From the NCBI GenBank assembly GCA_031216915.1, contig CM062295.1:184030927-184094926 (forward strand): DNA of 64,000 nt, given 5' to 3'. The position numbers and the translations under genes were made by a program. The notes under the pieces were generated by a model. It did no database searches and had not been told where the DNA came from. It saw only the letters and a program-made list of their open reading frames with translations. Positions 1-10,129 of this stretch are shown in pieces. Position 1 is the first letter of the stretch. Each line of letters starts with the position of its first letter. This DNA comes from Pictodentalium vernedei (lineage: Eukaryota; Mollusca; Scaphopoda; Dentaliida; Dentaliidae).

Positions 1-161
1 ATAGAAGGCATATGTAAGAGAAGCATCCCTCCCCCTCAAATACCAAACAATCTTCTGTGTATATCAATTACCGTAGACTATTAAAAAAAAAAAAATTCTT
101 GTTTCTCAGGCATCTCCCTCCTTATTCCAGACCTGCCCCATTCACCTTTTTTATACTCCAC
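1..161. other. AT-rich sequence, nothing recognised
   Basis: No repeat end, hairpin or coding signal was found. There is a short poly-A run near 80-95. Confidence 0.4.
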
Positions 162-455
162 CAAAACAAAGTTTGCGGTGGATATAGAAATGGGTCCATC
201 CATCTGTCTGTTTGTTTGTTCATCCATCCATCCATAACAACTTTGGCCCTGGCCCTTCATATCTCAGTCAGTGGATGTTGGATTTAAATGATCTTTGGTA
301 TGCCGATATACCACCATGGCAAAAAGGATATTCATGAGTAACAGGTTTTGTCCTTTTTTTTTTTCTAGAGTTATGGGCCTTTTCGGCTTTTTTCAACTTA
401 GAAACCCTTGGCAGGGGATACCAGTGGCGTTGCACCTTGTTTTACCTGAAAACTA
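162..455 (+). mobile_element. HINE-P-like repeat fragment
   Basis: A (TCCA/TCTG)n head is followed by text of the 'phrase' TATCTCAGT...GGTATG and a stretch ending ACCTTGTTTT. The layout matches the better copies at 7862-8935 and 23330-24858: short-tandem head, body with 'CTAGAGTTAT', tail ending CTTGTT. Only one body unit is present, so this is a short or decayed copy. Confidence 0.4.
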
Positions 456-486
456 TTTTGCACTTGTAGAACTTAAAAATTTTACC

Positions 487-590
487 AACTATATCTTGTT
501 TGACAGAACTAACTGAACTCTGTCAAACAAGATATAATTGGTTAAATTTGCAATTGCCTTATGGGAAATGTTCACTGCTGAAAACATTGA
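487..590. mobile_element. Family-3 TTAA MITE remnant (hairpin core)
   Basis: A hairpin with arms ATCTTGTTTGACAGA / TCTGTCAAACAAGAT is followed by TTGCCTTATGGGAAA. The same core and the same downstream phrase (GCATTATGGGAAA) occur in the better copies at 5225-5356 and 21604-21808. The outer ends are not identifiable here. Confidence 0.45.
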
Positions 591-835
591 CTTTTCCTCT
601 TAATACTGTAAGGAGTTAAATTTCTAATTCATTTGCAGGACTGTTTCTGGATTGACACAAAAAGTCTCCCTCCATCATTAAAAATTGAAAAAAAATTGCA
701 TGAAAAAACAAGAAATTTTTTGATAGGCCTTAAATCATGAAATCCTTGATTATAAAACACAGTGTTCATTTTGAAAGCTACTTGACCTTCACCCAACTTG
801 CAATATAAAAACTTTTTCACCAACTTTCAAAAAAA

Positions 836-981
836 TCATATCATGTGACCCCTCATTGGAATGAGCTCATTGAGGGGTCACATTATATGGTTTTGTTGCT
901 ACTTTTTGAAAAAAATTTTTTCAACTGCTCAATTTGTAAATTACGTGGGTAGATGTACCGATTCATTAGGTAAAGGGTTAA
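836..981. mobile_element. Family-2 TTAA foldback MITE, right half
   Basis: The core ATGTGACCCCTCATTGGAA and its inverted partner TGAGGGGTCACAT are followed by the family-2 right arm, ending GGTAAAGGG and then TTAA. The left arm has diverged or is missing. Compare the full copies at 9743-9983 and 14060-14300. Confidence 0.6.
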
Positions 982-1147
982 GGTTACAAACCAAACAAAC
1001 ATCAAAATTAAGAAGACTTATGTTGTTATAGCTGTATCTTGTCAAGTGCCGTCTGCCTATTCCACTGCTTAGGGTATATGCCTTTTGCTATTACCTGTTA
1101 TGCAGAACATCAGTGGCACAGCACTTGACATTATGCTTGTCCATACA

Positions 1148-1751
1148 TATTATTTATTTATTTATTGGTGTTTAACCCTTTACCTAACGTAACGGCCAAA
1201 ACCGGCCAGTGCTATTCTCAAATATCGCCAATTAATTTTCAGTATTTTTTAATTTTTTGTCTCAAAAACATAGGTTATGACCCCTCGTTGGAACGAGCTC
1301 ATCGAGCTCGTTCCAACGAGGGGTCATAACCTATGTTTTTGAGACAAAAAATGAAAAAAAATTGTTACTGAAGAATTTTTTTTGCAAGTGTCGTCTGCTT
1401 TTCATGTTAGGTAAAGGGTTAAGGTCACATATTTATGCACAATGGCTAACCATGACCATGACAGTTTTACGGGTGGAGGAAGCCGGAGTATCCGGAGAGA
1501 ACCACCGAGCAACGGCGAGCAACTGTCAGCTCCCCAACATACCAACTCCACACAAGCAGGGTTAGCATTGGTTGAAGACAGGTGCACCATCGACGTGCAG
1601 TCCGTCTTAGTACACAGCGTCACCGTGCCCCCAAGTGGGCAATGGGGGTGAACTTGCCCAAGGACACAACGCGGTTGCCGCAGGTGGGATTAGAACCGAG
1701 GACCTCTCGGCTTGCAGCCTGCACCTCTACCAACTGAGCCACCGCGCCCCC
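1148..1751 (-). mobile_element. tRNA-headed SINE, interrupted by a MITE
   Basis: Read on the minus strand, the element opens GGGGCGCGGTGGCTCAGTTG. That contains an A-box-like TGGCTCAGTTGG, and the B-box-like GGTTCTAATCC follows about 35 bases on, so the head is a degenerate RNA polymerase III promoter. The putative anticodon arm GGCTGCAAGCC suggests a tRNA-Cys(GCA)-type ancestor, which is an inference. A conserved block TGTCCTTGGGCAAG follows; this kind of block is widespread in metazoan SINE central domains. A body of about 200 bp leads to GATTAGCCATTGTGCA-type sequence, then ACCTTAAACACC and an (AATA)n tail. The TTAA in that tail holds the MITE at 1176-1418. Confidence 0.8.
1176..1418. mobile_element. 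Family-1 TTAA foldback MITE in a SINE tail
   Basis: Ends are CCCTTTACC...GGTAAAGGG with TTAA at 1172-1175 and 1419-1422. The centre is a nearly perfect hairpin of CATAGGTTATGACCCCTCGT against its inverse. TTAA duplication with CCC...GGG ends is the signature of piggyBac-type transposition, so this is probably a non-autonomous piggyBac relative. The surrounding SINE gives the empty site directly: ACC-TTAA-ACACC. Confidence 0.85.
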
Positions 1752-1955
1752 TGCTTGTCCATACAACCCTTGGAGGTAATATTGAGTTGACTTCAGGCTT
1801 TTAGAAAAAAAAACACTTGAACCAATGCACTTGGTATCAAAATTGGTTGATTTTATTTTTTTATTATATGCTAGCTGTGAATTATCTCAAATTGTCTAAA
1901 AGATATTTCTTGATATCCATCAACTTGATGTAGCTTCCTAAATGATGTCAAGCTA

Positions 1956-2355
1956 TGCCGCATCACGTCGCCTTGAAGGAACGATCAGCAGATCTTTATT
2001 ATTGCTTGAAACTATTTGTAGTCGATTTTGGACTGAATATTGTGCAGTAAAATATCACGTAGCATATAATAAAAAGAAAATCTTCGCTATTTTAGTGAAT
2101 ATCTGGAATTATCTTGTGAGTGTGGACCTGAAAGTTTTATTTTTTGAAAAATAATACTTTCAGGTCCTCACGCGTCGGCACATGATGTCGCCTTGAAGGA
2201 ACGATCAGCAGTCTTTGTTATTGTCTTGAAACTGTTTGCAAGCAAATTGGGATGAATATTGCACAGTAATATGTCATGTAGCATATAATAAAAAGAAAAT
2301 CTACACTCTTTTAGTGTATATCGTGAATTATCTCATTTGTGTGGACCTAAAAATT
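1956..2355. repeat. Direct duplication of about 180 bp
   Basis: 1956-2135 and 2174-2355 share the order TCGCCTTGAAGGAACGATCA, TTGAAACTxTTTG, CATATAATAAAAAGAAAATC, GTGTGGACCT with scattered mismatches. The two units lie in the same orientation. No coding signal is convincing. Confidence 0.65.
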
Positions 2356-2359
2356 TCAA

Positions 2360-2497
2360 CAAAAGTACATCATGTGACCCTTCATTGGAATGAGCCGGAT
2401 GTCTGATGATATGGTTTTATTGAAATTGCTTGGAAATAATTTTTTCAAGTATTCTATTTGTAAATTATGCAGCCGGATGTATCCAATCGTTACATAA
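2360..2497. mobile_element. Decayed family-2 TTAA MITE
   Basis: CATCATGTGACCCTTCATTG, GATATGGTTTTATTGAAATT and a right end close to ACATAAAGGATTAA match the family-2 order with many substitutions and a lost central hairpin. Confidence 0.45.
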
Positions 2498-2510
2498 AGG
2501 ATTAAAGGCA

Positions 2511-3205
2511 TTCCAAATTCAGTCTATTTTGATGCAAGTTTTTTCAATTGGAAGAGCCTTGGATCCTTTCCAAAAATTATAGGTAGAACCCTGCTGTACC
2601 AAGATCAATTTTATAATTTAAGTAGAAAATCACTGGTGAAAATTTTGAATTGAGGGGTTGTTGTTTTAGGATTATATTCATTACCAGTATGTTTCACTTT
2701 TGGTATTGGATTGAGTTTATTCACTATTTTCCTTGTTCTACAGTAAGGCTGCATGTTAAAATTCCAGACTGTGAGGAAGAATGATTAATTATTACTTTAT
2801 CATATCATGCAATACTTGTATTGTGTCCTGTGTCTGAAAACCTTTACTTTTTGTGAAATAAATGATTTACCAGTTTGATAGAAGACAGACATTTTTCATT
2901 AATAATGGCATTATATTGATAACAGATTTGATGTTAATTGTTCATAAAGATAATAGGGAATCATGAAAAACTGAATGTGCATTTAAGTAAATTTTCCAAA
3001 ATAAAATGTTTTTTATTTAAATTTATAAATTTAGTGTTTTAGTTCTGTTACCCATTCTAGGATGTGAACAACACTTTTTTGAATATAATACATGGAGAGT
3101 AGATTACCAGTAAAACATCCATGAAGTAGATTTTTCACTAACCAATATTTATTTTTTGTGAAAAAACATTATAAACCCAAACAAATTCCAGCCAATGAAT
3201 TTCTA
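2511..3205. other. AT-rich stretch without recognisable features
   Basis: No reading frame of note, no hairpin longer than chance and no match to other repeats in the window. Confidence 0.4.
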
Positions 3206-3370
3206 GGTTAAATCTTAACCTGCCAAGTATTTCTAAAAATATTTTCATCAAATCCAGCCACTGATGCAGTGAAGCTGTGATGACTGGATTTCATGAAGAC
3301 TTTGTGATAATTTTACTCTGGAGACTACTGGACAAAAGTTTGATTATTTTTCAGGGAAATATTTGGTTAA

Positions 3371-3601
3371 CCCTTTACCCAACGTAACTTCCAAAACCGG
3401 TCAGCGCTATTCTAAAAAATCACCAGTTAATTTTCATTATTTTTTTTCATTTTTTGTCTCAAAAACATAGGTTAAGACCCCTCGATGAGCTTGTTCCAAT
3501 GAGGGGTCATAACCTATGTTTTTGAGACAAAAAATGAAAAAAATTAGTTATTCAAGAATTTTTTTTGCATGTGTCATCTGCTTTTCATGTTAGGTAAAGG
3601 G
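3371..3601. mobile_element. Family-1 TTAA foldback MITE
   Basis: CCCTTTACCCAACGTAAC opens and GTTAGGTAAAGGG closes, with TTAA at 3367-3370 and 3602-3605. The hairpin centre carries AAGACCCCTCGATGAGC and its partner. The left neighbour (3214-3366) resembles one end of family 4 (TATTTTCATCAAATC...GATTTCATGAA), so this copy may sit in an older family-4 element whose other end is lost. Confidence 0.8.
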
Positions 3602-4274
3602 TTAAATCATCCCTGGAGTGTATCAAAGTTCCATCTGCATTTCTAAAGTATTGCAGATGGTGCCTTTATGCACTCGTGGGATAAAATGTGCACAACTTAT
3701 AACTGTACTAGTGACAAGAGATATGCACTGTCTTGGACTTGAATATCCATGAGAAGCATGAGAGGAATTAAACCTGGATTTCATTGGTGGAAACTTGGCT
3801 CGTGCTGCTTATTCTTTTTCACAGAATTTGACCCTCTGCACACTGTTGTCAAAATATCAAATTCTGCCACGGAAAGTTTTATCATAATGTCACAAAGTAT
3901 TTGGGAGCATGGTGACTCAGTGGTTAGGGCATTGAACTTCAAACCGAAAGGTCCACAGTACAATCCTGACCAGCAGTAACTGCATTGTGTTCTTGGGCAA
4001 GGCACTTAATCTTGATTTCCCATGTGGAGGAACGGTGGCTCTGTGTATCAAGACCCACTGCACATTGTAGGGTCCTGCAAATATTCAAGATTCGATTTGA
4101 TATCGATACCATATTTCTGCTACGAGATCGATCCCGAATCAGTCTCAAGATTCGATGTTTTCAAATCTCTCGTACTGACTTCAATTTGTTACATTTCCAA
4201 CAAAAATTGAATAAAATTGTCATTAGACAATTCATTCATGTAGGCTCAATTCCTATTTAATTGAGTAATTGACA

Positions 4275-4636
4275 GGGAGCGTGGTGACTCAGTGGTAGAC
4301 TGTTGCACTTCTATGCTAGAGGTCCCGAGTTTGATCCCTGTCCGGGACGACCCACATTGTGCCCTTGGGCAAGGCACTTTATCCCGGTTGCCTACATGGG
4401 GGCACTATGACACCGTGTACTAAGGCATACTGCATGTCGATGGTGCACATGTCTTCAACCGCTGTAACCCTGCTTGACCGGAGCTTGAACAGAGAATGTT
4501 GAGGAGCTGACAGTTGCTCGTTGATGGTCGGTGGTTCTCTCTGGGTACTCTGGCTTCCTCCACCCATAAAATTGTCATGTCATGATTAGCCATTGTGCAT
4601 AAGTATGTGACCTTAAACACCAATAAATAAATAAAT
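4275..4636 (+). mobile_element. Full-length tRNA-headed SINE
   Basis: Opens GGGAGCGTGGTGACTCAG, with a B-box-like AGTTTGATCCC, then TGCCCTTGGGCAAGGCACTT, the body, GATTAGCCATTGTGCATAAG, CCTTAAACACC and an (AATA)n tail. Flanks ATTGAGTAATTGACA (4260-4274) and ATTGAGTTACTGACA (4637-4651) are a 15-bp target-site duplication with two mismatches, as expected for LINE-mobilised SINEs. Confidence 0.85.
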
Positions 4637-4691
4637 ATTGAGTTACTGACAATGTTTAATTGTTAGGTAAGTAATGAATTTTGCCCAGAAC

Positions 4692-4797
4692 ATTATCCAT
4701 AGTTTTAGTTTTTGAAGGCTTACCTTGTTACTATTCACGTTCTTAAGAACGTAAATAGTAACAAGTTAAGCCTTCAAAAACTAAATCTATGGATAAT
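4692..4797. repeat. Near-perfect palindrome
   Basis: ATTATCCATAG...CTATGGATAAT arms run through GAAGGCTTA / TAAGCCTTC to a centre at ACGTTCTTAAGAACGT. The copy would fold into a single cruciform and has the size of a small foldback MITE. Confidence 0.75.
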
Positions 4798-5224
4798 AGG
4801 CCTAGCTGTTTCAGCAGCTGTGCTAAAAGAATATTTATTTATTTGTGTTTAAAGTGTTCACTCAGTCTTGTAAGGGTCATCACAGTGTTCCGTAACTTTG
4901 GTTTGGTGCAATATGAAATAACTTGTCTTTTCAGATTTGATTCAAGATTTGATTTGATATTGATATCAGAGACACGATTCGATTCAAGATTCGATTTGAA
5001 AAGAAATTGTGATTCGCAGATCCCTAGCATGTTGATGATGCACTTGCCTTCAATCAATACTAACCCTGCTTGTGCTGAATTATTACGCTGGGGATTCTGA
5101 CAGTTGCTCACAACTGCTCATTGGTTCTCTCTGGGTACTTCCTTCACCCATGAAACTGTCTGACATGAGATGACTCTGGCTGTCAAAAGTGCCATTAAAC
5201 CTCACTAAATAACAAAGGATTTAA

Positions 5225-5356
5225 CCTATTCATTACTATTTGACAGAGCTCACTGAGCTCTGTCAAGCAAGATTGAATTGATTAAATTCCTAGTTGCATT
5301 ATGGGAAAAAGTTGCGACTTGAAATTTTTTTTATTTTGACATCAATGTACAGAGGG
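5225..5356. mobile_element. Family-3 TTAA MITE
   Basis: Begins after TTAA (5221-5224) with CCTATTCATTAC and ends GTACAGAGGG before TTAG. The centre is a TTTGACAGAGCTCACTGAGC hairpin with TCTGTCAAG. It is shorter than the copy at 21604-21808. Confidence 0.65.
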
Positions 5357-5719
5357 TTAGAAATTATTGTGTCTGTGAAAACTCCACTCTGTTGGTGTTG
5401 TTTGTGGTAATTGACTCTACACATACTGTAAGCATTTTCCTGATGAAATTTTTCCTGGTGACATACTCTTATGTTCCAATAAGAGTAAAATCCTCGCCCA
5501 CTGTTTGAATAAAAGCTGGCATAGTTTCTTTTATGTTTCCGGCTCCAGTAGCAAATGTTACTGTCTAAGATCACAATGCGAAATATTTGAAATGCTGTTG
5601 CCCATTTCGTAATTGCTTCATCAACGAAGTGACTAGCAAGCCACTTCATTTTTCTGCATTTTTCAGGGGATTGAATTTATCTGTTTTTTTTTAATTATAT
5701 AACCAGTGCCATTGTGTGT
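5357..5719. other. No recognisable feature
   Basis: The minus strand is open from 5649 to 5299, but the peptide has no recognisable domain and the composition matches surrounding noncoding DNA. Confidence 0.35.
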
Positions 5720-5815
5720 ACACAAGAGGTTTATTTACTAAACCTGTGATTGTTAAAAGTTGCCTTGAAGGCAACTTTTAATGATCACATGTTTAGTAAA
5801 TAAACCTCTCGTGTT
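5720..5815. repeat. Perfect or near-perfect palindrome
   Basis: Arms ACAAGAGGTTTATTTACTAA and TTAGTAAATAAACCTCTCGT meet at TTGCCTTGAAGGCAA. Nearly every base is paired across about 95 bp. Confidence 0.8.
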
Positions 5816-5861
5816 TCATGATGTAGGCTTTGGGCTATGGGTAATGTCTTATTAGCACATA

Positions 5862-6013
5862 TATGTTATTGTGATGAGTTGACGATTACATGGTCTGAGG
5901 TTTGCAGCTCGGAGCGTATATTCAACTGAGATGCTTTGCGTCTCAGTTGAACATAAGCTCCAAGCCTCAAACCTCTAACCATGTTACCATCAACTCATCA
6001 CAATAATTTATAA
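5862..6013. repeat. Foldback element, about 150 bp
   Basis: TATTGTGATGAGTTGACG...CATCAACTCATCACAATA arms, with inner pairs CTGAGGTTTG / CAAACCTC and TTCAACTGAGA / TCTCAGTTGAA around GCTTTGC. It differs in sequence from the TTAA families. Confidence 0.7.
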
Positions 6014-6179
6014 TGTTGCTCAGAGTTGGAAAGGGCTGTATGAGCTCTTACCACTAGTATGCAACATACCATTATCAGTAATAAAAGAAACACCAGAAAT
6101 CAGTTGTAATGTTCTTTGTCAATTAAATCAGTCATGGTACCAAAACAACCAATTAACTAATGCAACTATGTTACAAAAC

Positions 6180-6345
6180 ACACAATATTTTTTTCATAAA
6201 TAACTTAATTTTTTTGTTTGCTACCAAAATATAGCTTCTGACTCATTTGAATGTGATCATTGAGCTCATTCTAGTGAGGTGTCTGAAGCTATGTTTTGGA
6301 TAAAAAAAAATGAAAAATTAAAAGTTTAAATGGCAATATTTCGTT
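6180..6345. mobile_element. Decayed TTAA-type foldback MITE
   Basis: CCAAAATATAGCTTCTGACTC, GAGCTCATTCTAGTGAGG and GAAGCTATGTTTTGGATAAA are diverged forms of the family-1 hairpin (CATAGGTTATGACC). The ends are eroded. Confidence 0.45.
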
Positions 6346-6870
6346 AGGTTGCATGTTAAACATCAGGGTTTTAATGTGGAAAAATAATTCTAGAGATAAA
6401 TATCAGAGGTTTCATAGTGGAAAAAAAATAATTGTGGTTCAACTTTTGGTGAAATTTCTGTTTTATGTTTACATTTAGCAGTTTTGCTTCCTATTTTGTT
6501 AATGTGATACCAGTAGCTTGTAATCATATGACAGAGGTACTGTTTATTTATTTATTTTCTTGTGTACAGGTATTTTATGCTTGTGATATGTTTTCATAAA
6601 TGTTGCATTTTTTCCAGTCATCAGGAGCTTTCTATGCTATGGAGTATGCAGGCTTTTTCATAAACTTTAATTTTCAAACTCAATCACTCACTTAACTTCA
6701 CAGATATACAATAGAATTTAAATATAAAAAACTTGTTTTAATGAGGATTCACAAGTTGTGTTTGGGGGACAAAAATTAAAAAAAAAAATAACAACATTTG
6801 AATTGCAATTTTTGTGAAAAGTGCTGTTACATTTAATAAAAGGTTGAAATTTGAAACATGTTTCATTAAG
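6346..6870. other. AT-rich stretch without recognisable features
   Basis: No reading frame, hairpin or repeat end could be supported. Confidence 0.35.
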
Positions 6871-6989
6871 TGTTAACCTTGTGCACAGTGGTGTCAAAAT
6901 TATCAATATTTTAAGACACAAACTGGTATTTATTTCCATAATGCACTTGGGACTTAACCAATTTATTCTTGCTTGACAGGCCTCATTAA

Positions 6990-7465
6990 CTCATAACCCG
7001 CGGAGTATTTTGAAGATATTTTTCATCAGATCTGGTCATGGCTGCTGTGATGCAGTCATGACTAAATTCGATAAAAAATTCCTATAAATTTAACTCAAGC
7101 AATCTTTGGTGAAAAAAACCATTCAATTTACATGGGGGGGAAATTTGATTCATCCTTTACACAACATAACGGCCAAAACCGGCCAGCGCTATTCACAAAA
7201 ATCGCCAATTAATTTTCATTATTTTTTTCATTTTTTGTCTCGAAAACGTAGGTTATGACCCCTCTTTGGAACAAGCTCGAAGGAGGGGTCATAACCTATG
7301 TTTTTGAGACAAAAAATGAAAAAATTAGTTATTCGAGAACTTGGTTTGCAAGTGTCGTCTGCTTTTCATGTTAGGTAAAGGGTTATACATGCCCAAATGA
7401 TTCTTAGTTTAGTTGCAAGATAAATTCTGTTCTGGCAGGATTATCCGCCAGTAGCATGAAAGGAG
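6990..7465. mobile_element. Family-4 TTAA MITE, middle layer
   Basis: Starts CTCATAACCCGCGGAG after TTAA (6986-6989) and ends GTAGCATGAAAGGAG before TTAA (7466-7469). TTTTCATCAGATCTGGTCAT and GTCATGACTAAATTCGAT form its hairpin. It has the reverse orientation of the copies at 19340-19572 and 22686-22932 and is interrupted by a family-1 element. Confidence 0.75.
7153..7382. mobile_element. Family-1 TTAA MITE, inner layer
   Basis: TCCTTTACACAACATAACGG opens; the GTTATGACCCCTC hairpin and CATGTTAGGTAAAGGG close it before TTAT. The first base of the end and both flanking tetramers have drifted from the TTAACCC form. Confidence 0.75.
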
Positions 7466-7861
7466 TTAAGCTCTTACAGACAAGACTGAATTGGTTAATT
7501 TCCTAGTTATATTATAGGGAACATTTGCTTCTTGAAATTTGGTTATTTTGACAGCATTGCACAAAGGGTTAGAGTGATTATAAACCTACATTCCACTGTT
7601 GGCACATATAACCATTTACCAGCACTATTCATCATCTTGAATGGAATTGTTACTCCTTTTAACTCCTTGCATGCTGCTGGCGGATATGCCTGCCCAGGAC
7701 AGCAAATCTCATATCTGTAGAATAAGTATAATTTTGGCATTTTAACTGGTAGACTGCTGGAAGCCCATATTTGGGCTTTATTCTGAAGCACAGTGCCACA
7801 GCCTAAAGGCATAACTTCTAAGGGATGAGTTTCATATTATCTTTGAAGTTAAATAATTATA

Positions 7862-8935
7862 CCCTCACCTTGTTTCAAAAAGTGGATTACACTTGATTGC
7901 ACCTCTCCGTGCATCCATCCGTACGTCTGTCTGTCCTCACTCAGATGTCTGTTCGCATTATAACTTGAACAATACTGCTCAGATTTTGACGAAATTTCAT
8001 ACAGATGTTCACTATCATGACATCTTTAAGCAGTATCCGCCATTTCGCTGTTGGAATTTTTTTTCTGTTCACTTCGTATCTCAGGTTTGGGTTATCGGTC
8101 TCAATGAAATTTGAAATGAAGATTGTTTATGGGAAAGGCTTTCAAATGAGTCTCTAATAATATTTCTTACTTTTCTCTATTTAGACTTATCCCCCTTTTT
8201 AACTTTGAATTCCTGCGAGAACCCCGACAAGTGAAGCAGTGCCTGTTCACTGCGGTAAACAGGCTCTGTTCTACTGGTAAAATGGGACCCAGTCACCAAT
8301 GCTTGGGAGGTGCAAACCCTCTCTAAAATGGGCAGCATGGCTTATTAACACTCACCCCTGGTCTTGAGTTGATACTCATGTTGTGGTCATGATTAGCCAT
8401 TGTGCAAAAATATGTGACCTTAAACACCAATAAATAAATAAATTTAACTTTGAAAATTCGCTGTTTGCCTTGTAAAATACTGGTAGCCTTTTTTTTTTGT
8501 GTGTTCGCCTCGTATTTCAGGTTTATATTATCAGATTTCAATGAAATTTGGAATGAAGATTGTTTATGGGAAAGACTTTTAATTGAGTCATGTCGCTGCT
8601 GTAAAACAAAGAAAATACATGCAAATTACCTCCCTACATGTGGCATTATGTCTTTGTTCTGTATCTTTTATGTGGTCACTAGACTTCATTAACAGGTGTT
8701 TCTGGCCTTCACAATTACCTTCCTGTAAAACAAATACAATAATTTTTCTGTTTGCCTCATAAAATAGCCAATTTTTGGCCTGTTGACCTCGTATCTCAAT
8801 GAAATTTGTAATGAAGATTGTTTATGGGAATAGCTTTCACAGTATCAAGGTTCATTTCTTCTCTTGTCATTGTTTGGCGGTATGCACTGTGGGGGGGTAT
8901 GCCCCGGGGCATTGCCCACCTCTTGTTTTGTCTGT
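7862..8935 (+). mobile_element. HINE-P element with a SINE inside
   Basis: A head rich in CATCCATCCGTAC/GTCTGTC leads to repeated body units (CGTATCTCAGGTT..., GGAATGAAGATTGTTTATGG at about 8040, 8510 and 8780). The tail has the ATGCCCCGGGGCAT hairpin and ends CCTCTTGTTTTG. The architecture (short-tandem head, internal repeats, 3' hairpin, CTTGTT end) is shared with 23330-24858. The rolling-circle assignment is an inference. Confidence 0.55.
8210..8442 (+). mobile_element. SINE with a perfect 12-bp duplication
   Basis: TTTAACTTTGAA flanks at 8198-8209 and 8443-8454. The 5' half (GAACCCCGACAAGTGAAGCA ... GTCACCAATGCTTGGGAGG) differs from the tRNA-headed SINEs, but the 3' end GTCATGATTAGCCATTGTGC ... 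CCTTAAACACC plus (AATA)n is the same. I see no A or B box in the 5' half. A related copy lies at 28717-28927. Confidence 0.8.
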
Positions 8936-8942
8936 CAGGATT

Positions 8943-9006
8943 TGCCTTGTTACAATTTATGAGAGAGTGCCTTTAGGCACTCTCTCATGAATTGTAACAA
9001 AGCAAA
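8943..9006. repeat. Hairpin element
   Basis: TTGCCTTGTTACAATTTATG and TCATGAATTGTAACAAAGC pair around GAGAGTGCCTTTAGGCACTC. A related hairpin is at 23019-23097 and a decayed one at about 24845-24900. Confidence 0.65.
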
Positions 9007-9092
9007 GACACATGGACAGGTTTTGACAACCAATCATAATTTAGAACTCTACCAGTTAAACCAAATGTTTACCCTGTAAATTAAATCAACCT

Positions 9093-9217
9093 TTTGATAA
9101 ATGAATTCTTGAATTAAATGTCTCAAATATTTTCATCAAATCTGGTCATGGCTGTTTAACAGCAGCCATGACTAGATTTGATTAAAATATTTTTTAAAAT
9201 ACTCAGGGGTTACGAGT
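9093..9217. mobile_element. Family-4 TTAA MITE, partial
   Basis: TTTTCATCAAATCTGGTCAT, an AACAGCAG hairpin and CATGACTAGATTTGATTAAA are followed by ACTCAGGGGTTACGAG. The left end is missing. Confidence 0.55.
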
Positions 9218-9738
9218 TTAAAGACATTTTTCTTTTGTATCTGATTCACAGTGTACTGTAGTATTTTAATTAGTGGGTACATAAAGAATCAGGCAATGGC
9301 TGATAACTTGGTTTCATCAGTTGCACTTTGTTTAAAGATTGCATGTAGTACATTGTTAGTGGACACAAAATTGCTGAAAATTGCTATGCTTATTGTTCCA
9401 ATATGTCAAAATCTATGTTTCAGAGGCAAATATTGAAAAAATATTAAAAGTTGAATGGCAGTTTTTAATGGCAGTGGTCGGGCATGGCCACCTTATCAAA
9501 TTAATGGTTTAGTTCCTCTAAATTAGCAACAAAAATTGTGGTGCCTAAATTTAAGTAATTGTGTGGTCTTTTAAAGCATTTTTGCCAAATTTTGCAATGT
9601 TCTGCTTATAATTTGAAAAGCCGAAGAATTTGGCAGAGGAAAGAAATAAGCATTCATGTATTTGACACATTCAGTACAGATTGCTTTTCACTTGTGAAGT
9701 TTGTTTAATAAATAGGACTTTTGTGTGATAAGGGCAAA
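9218..9738. other. AT-rich stretch without recognisable features
   Basis: No supported repeat or coding signal. Confidence 0.35.
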
Positions 9739-9742
9739 TTAA

Positions 9743-9983
9743 CCCTTTACCCAATGCAGACGATATCAAAATTTATTATTTTAAATATCAATTTTTTTAA
9801 TTTTTCAAAAAATTGCAATAAAACCATATCATGTGACCCCTCGTTGGAACGAGCTCGGCGAGCTCGTTCCAACGAGGGGTCACATGATATGGTTTTGTTG
9901 AAATTTTTTGAAAAATAATATTTTTTCAACTGCTGAATTTGCATATTACGCGGGCGGATGCGGGCGATTCGTTGGGTAAAGGG
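9743..9983. mobile_element. Family-2 TTAA foldback MITE
   Basis: TTAA at 9739-9742 and 9984-9987. Ends are CCCTTTACCCAATGC and GTTGGGTAAAGGG. The centre is a perfect palindrome over about 65 bp through GACCCCTCGTTGGAACGAGC. Family 2 shares the terminal 10 bp and the GACCCCTCGTTGG core with family 1 but has different arms (TGATATGG rather than AACCTATG). Confidence 0.85.
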
Positions 9984-10129
9984 TTAAGGAACCTTCATAA
10001 AAAAGCACAATAGCTTAACTTTCAAACTCTGGTAAATATATGAATATGACGTTTGTTTTTTTAGTGCAGAATATGCATTGGTTGCACTCACAAGGGTATA
10101 ACAGTATGCTCGAATTCCAAATTATTTAA

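Larger units (their letters stand above)
4068..5026. mobile_element. hAT-like MITE inserted in a SINE
   Basis: Termini are TAGGGTCCTGCAAAT and, inverted, TAGGGATCTGCGAAT. The flanks GCACATTG (4060-4067) and GCATGTTG (5027-5034) form an 8-bp duplication with two differences. TAGGG-type ends plus an 8-bp duplication fit the hAT superfamily. Subterminal sequence is rich in GATTCGATT repeats, common for transposase-binding subterminal arrays in hAT MITEs. There is no transposase ORF. It contains the SINE at 4275-4636 and the palindrome at 4692-4797. Confidence 0.7.
3903..5215 (+). mobile_element. tRNA-headed SINE split by a hAT-like MITE
   Basis: The 5' part (3903-4067) has GGTGACTCAGTGGTTAG (A-box-like), GTACAATCCTG (weak B-box) and GTGTTCTTGGGCAAGGCACT. 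The 3' part (5027-5215) resumes with the TGATGATGCAC, ATACTAACCCTGCTTGT and GGTTCTCTCTGGGTAC blocks seen in the uninterrupted copy at 4275-4636. The gap is exactly the hAT-like insertion at 4068-5026. Confidence 0.75.
6877..7568. mobile_element. Family-3 TTAA MITE, outer layer of a triple nest
   Basis: The left end CCTTGTGCACAGTGGTGTC follows TTAA at 6873-6876, and the right end GCACAAAGGG precedes TTAG. Both match the family-3 ends at 21604-21808. The central hairpin (GACAGG...CTTACAGACAAG) is split by the family-4 element at 6990-7465. Confidence 0.7.
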
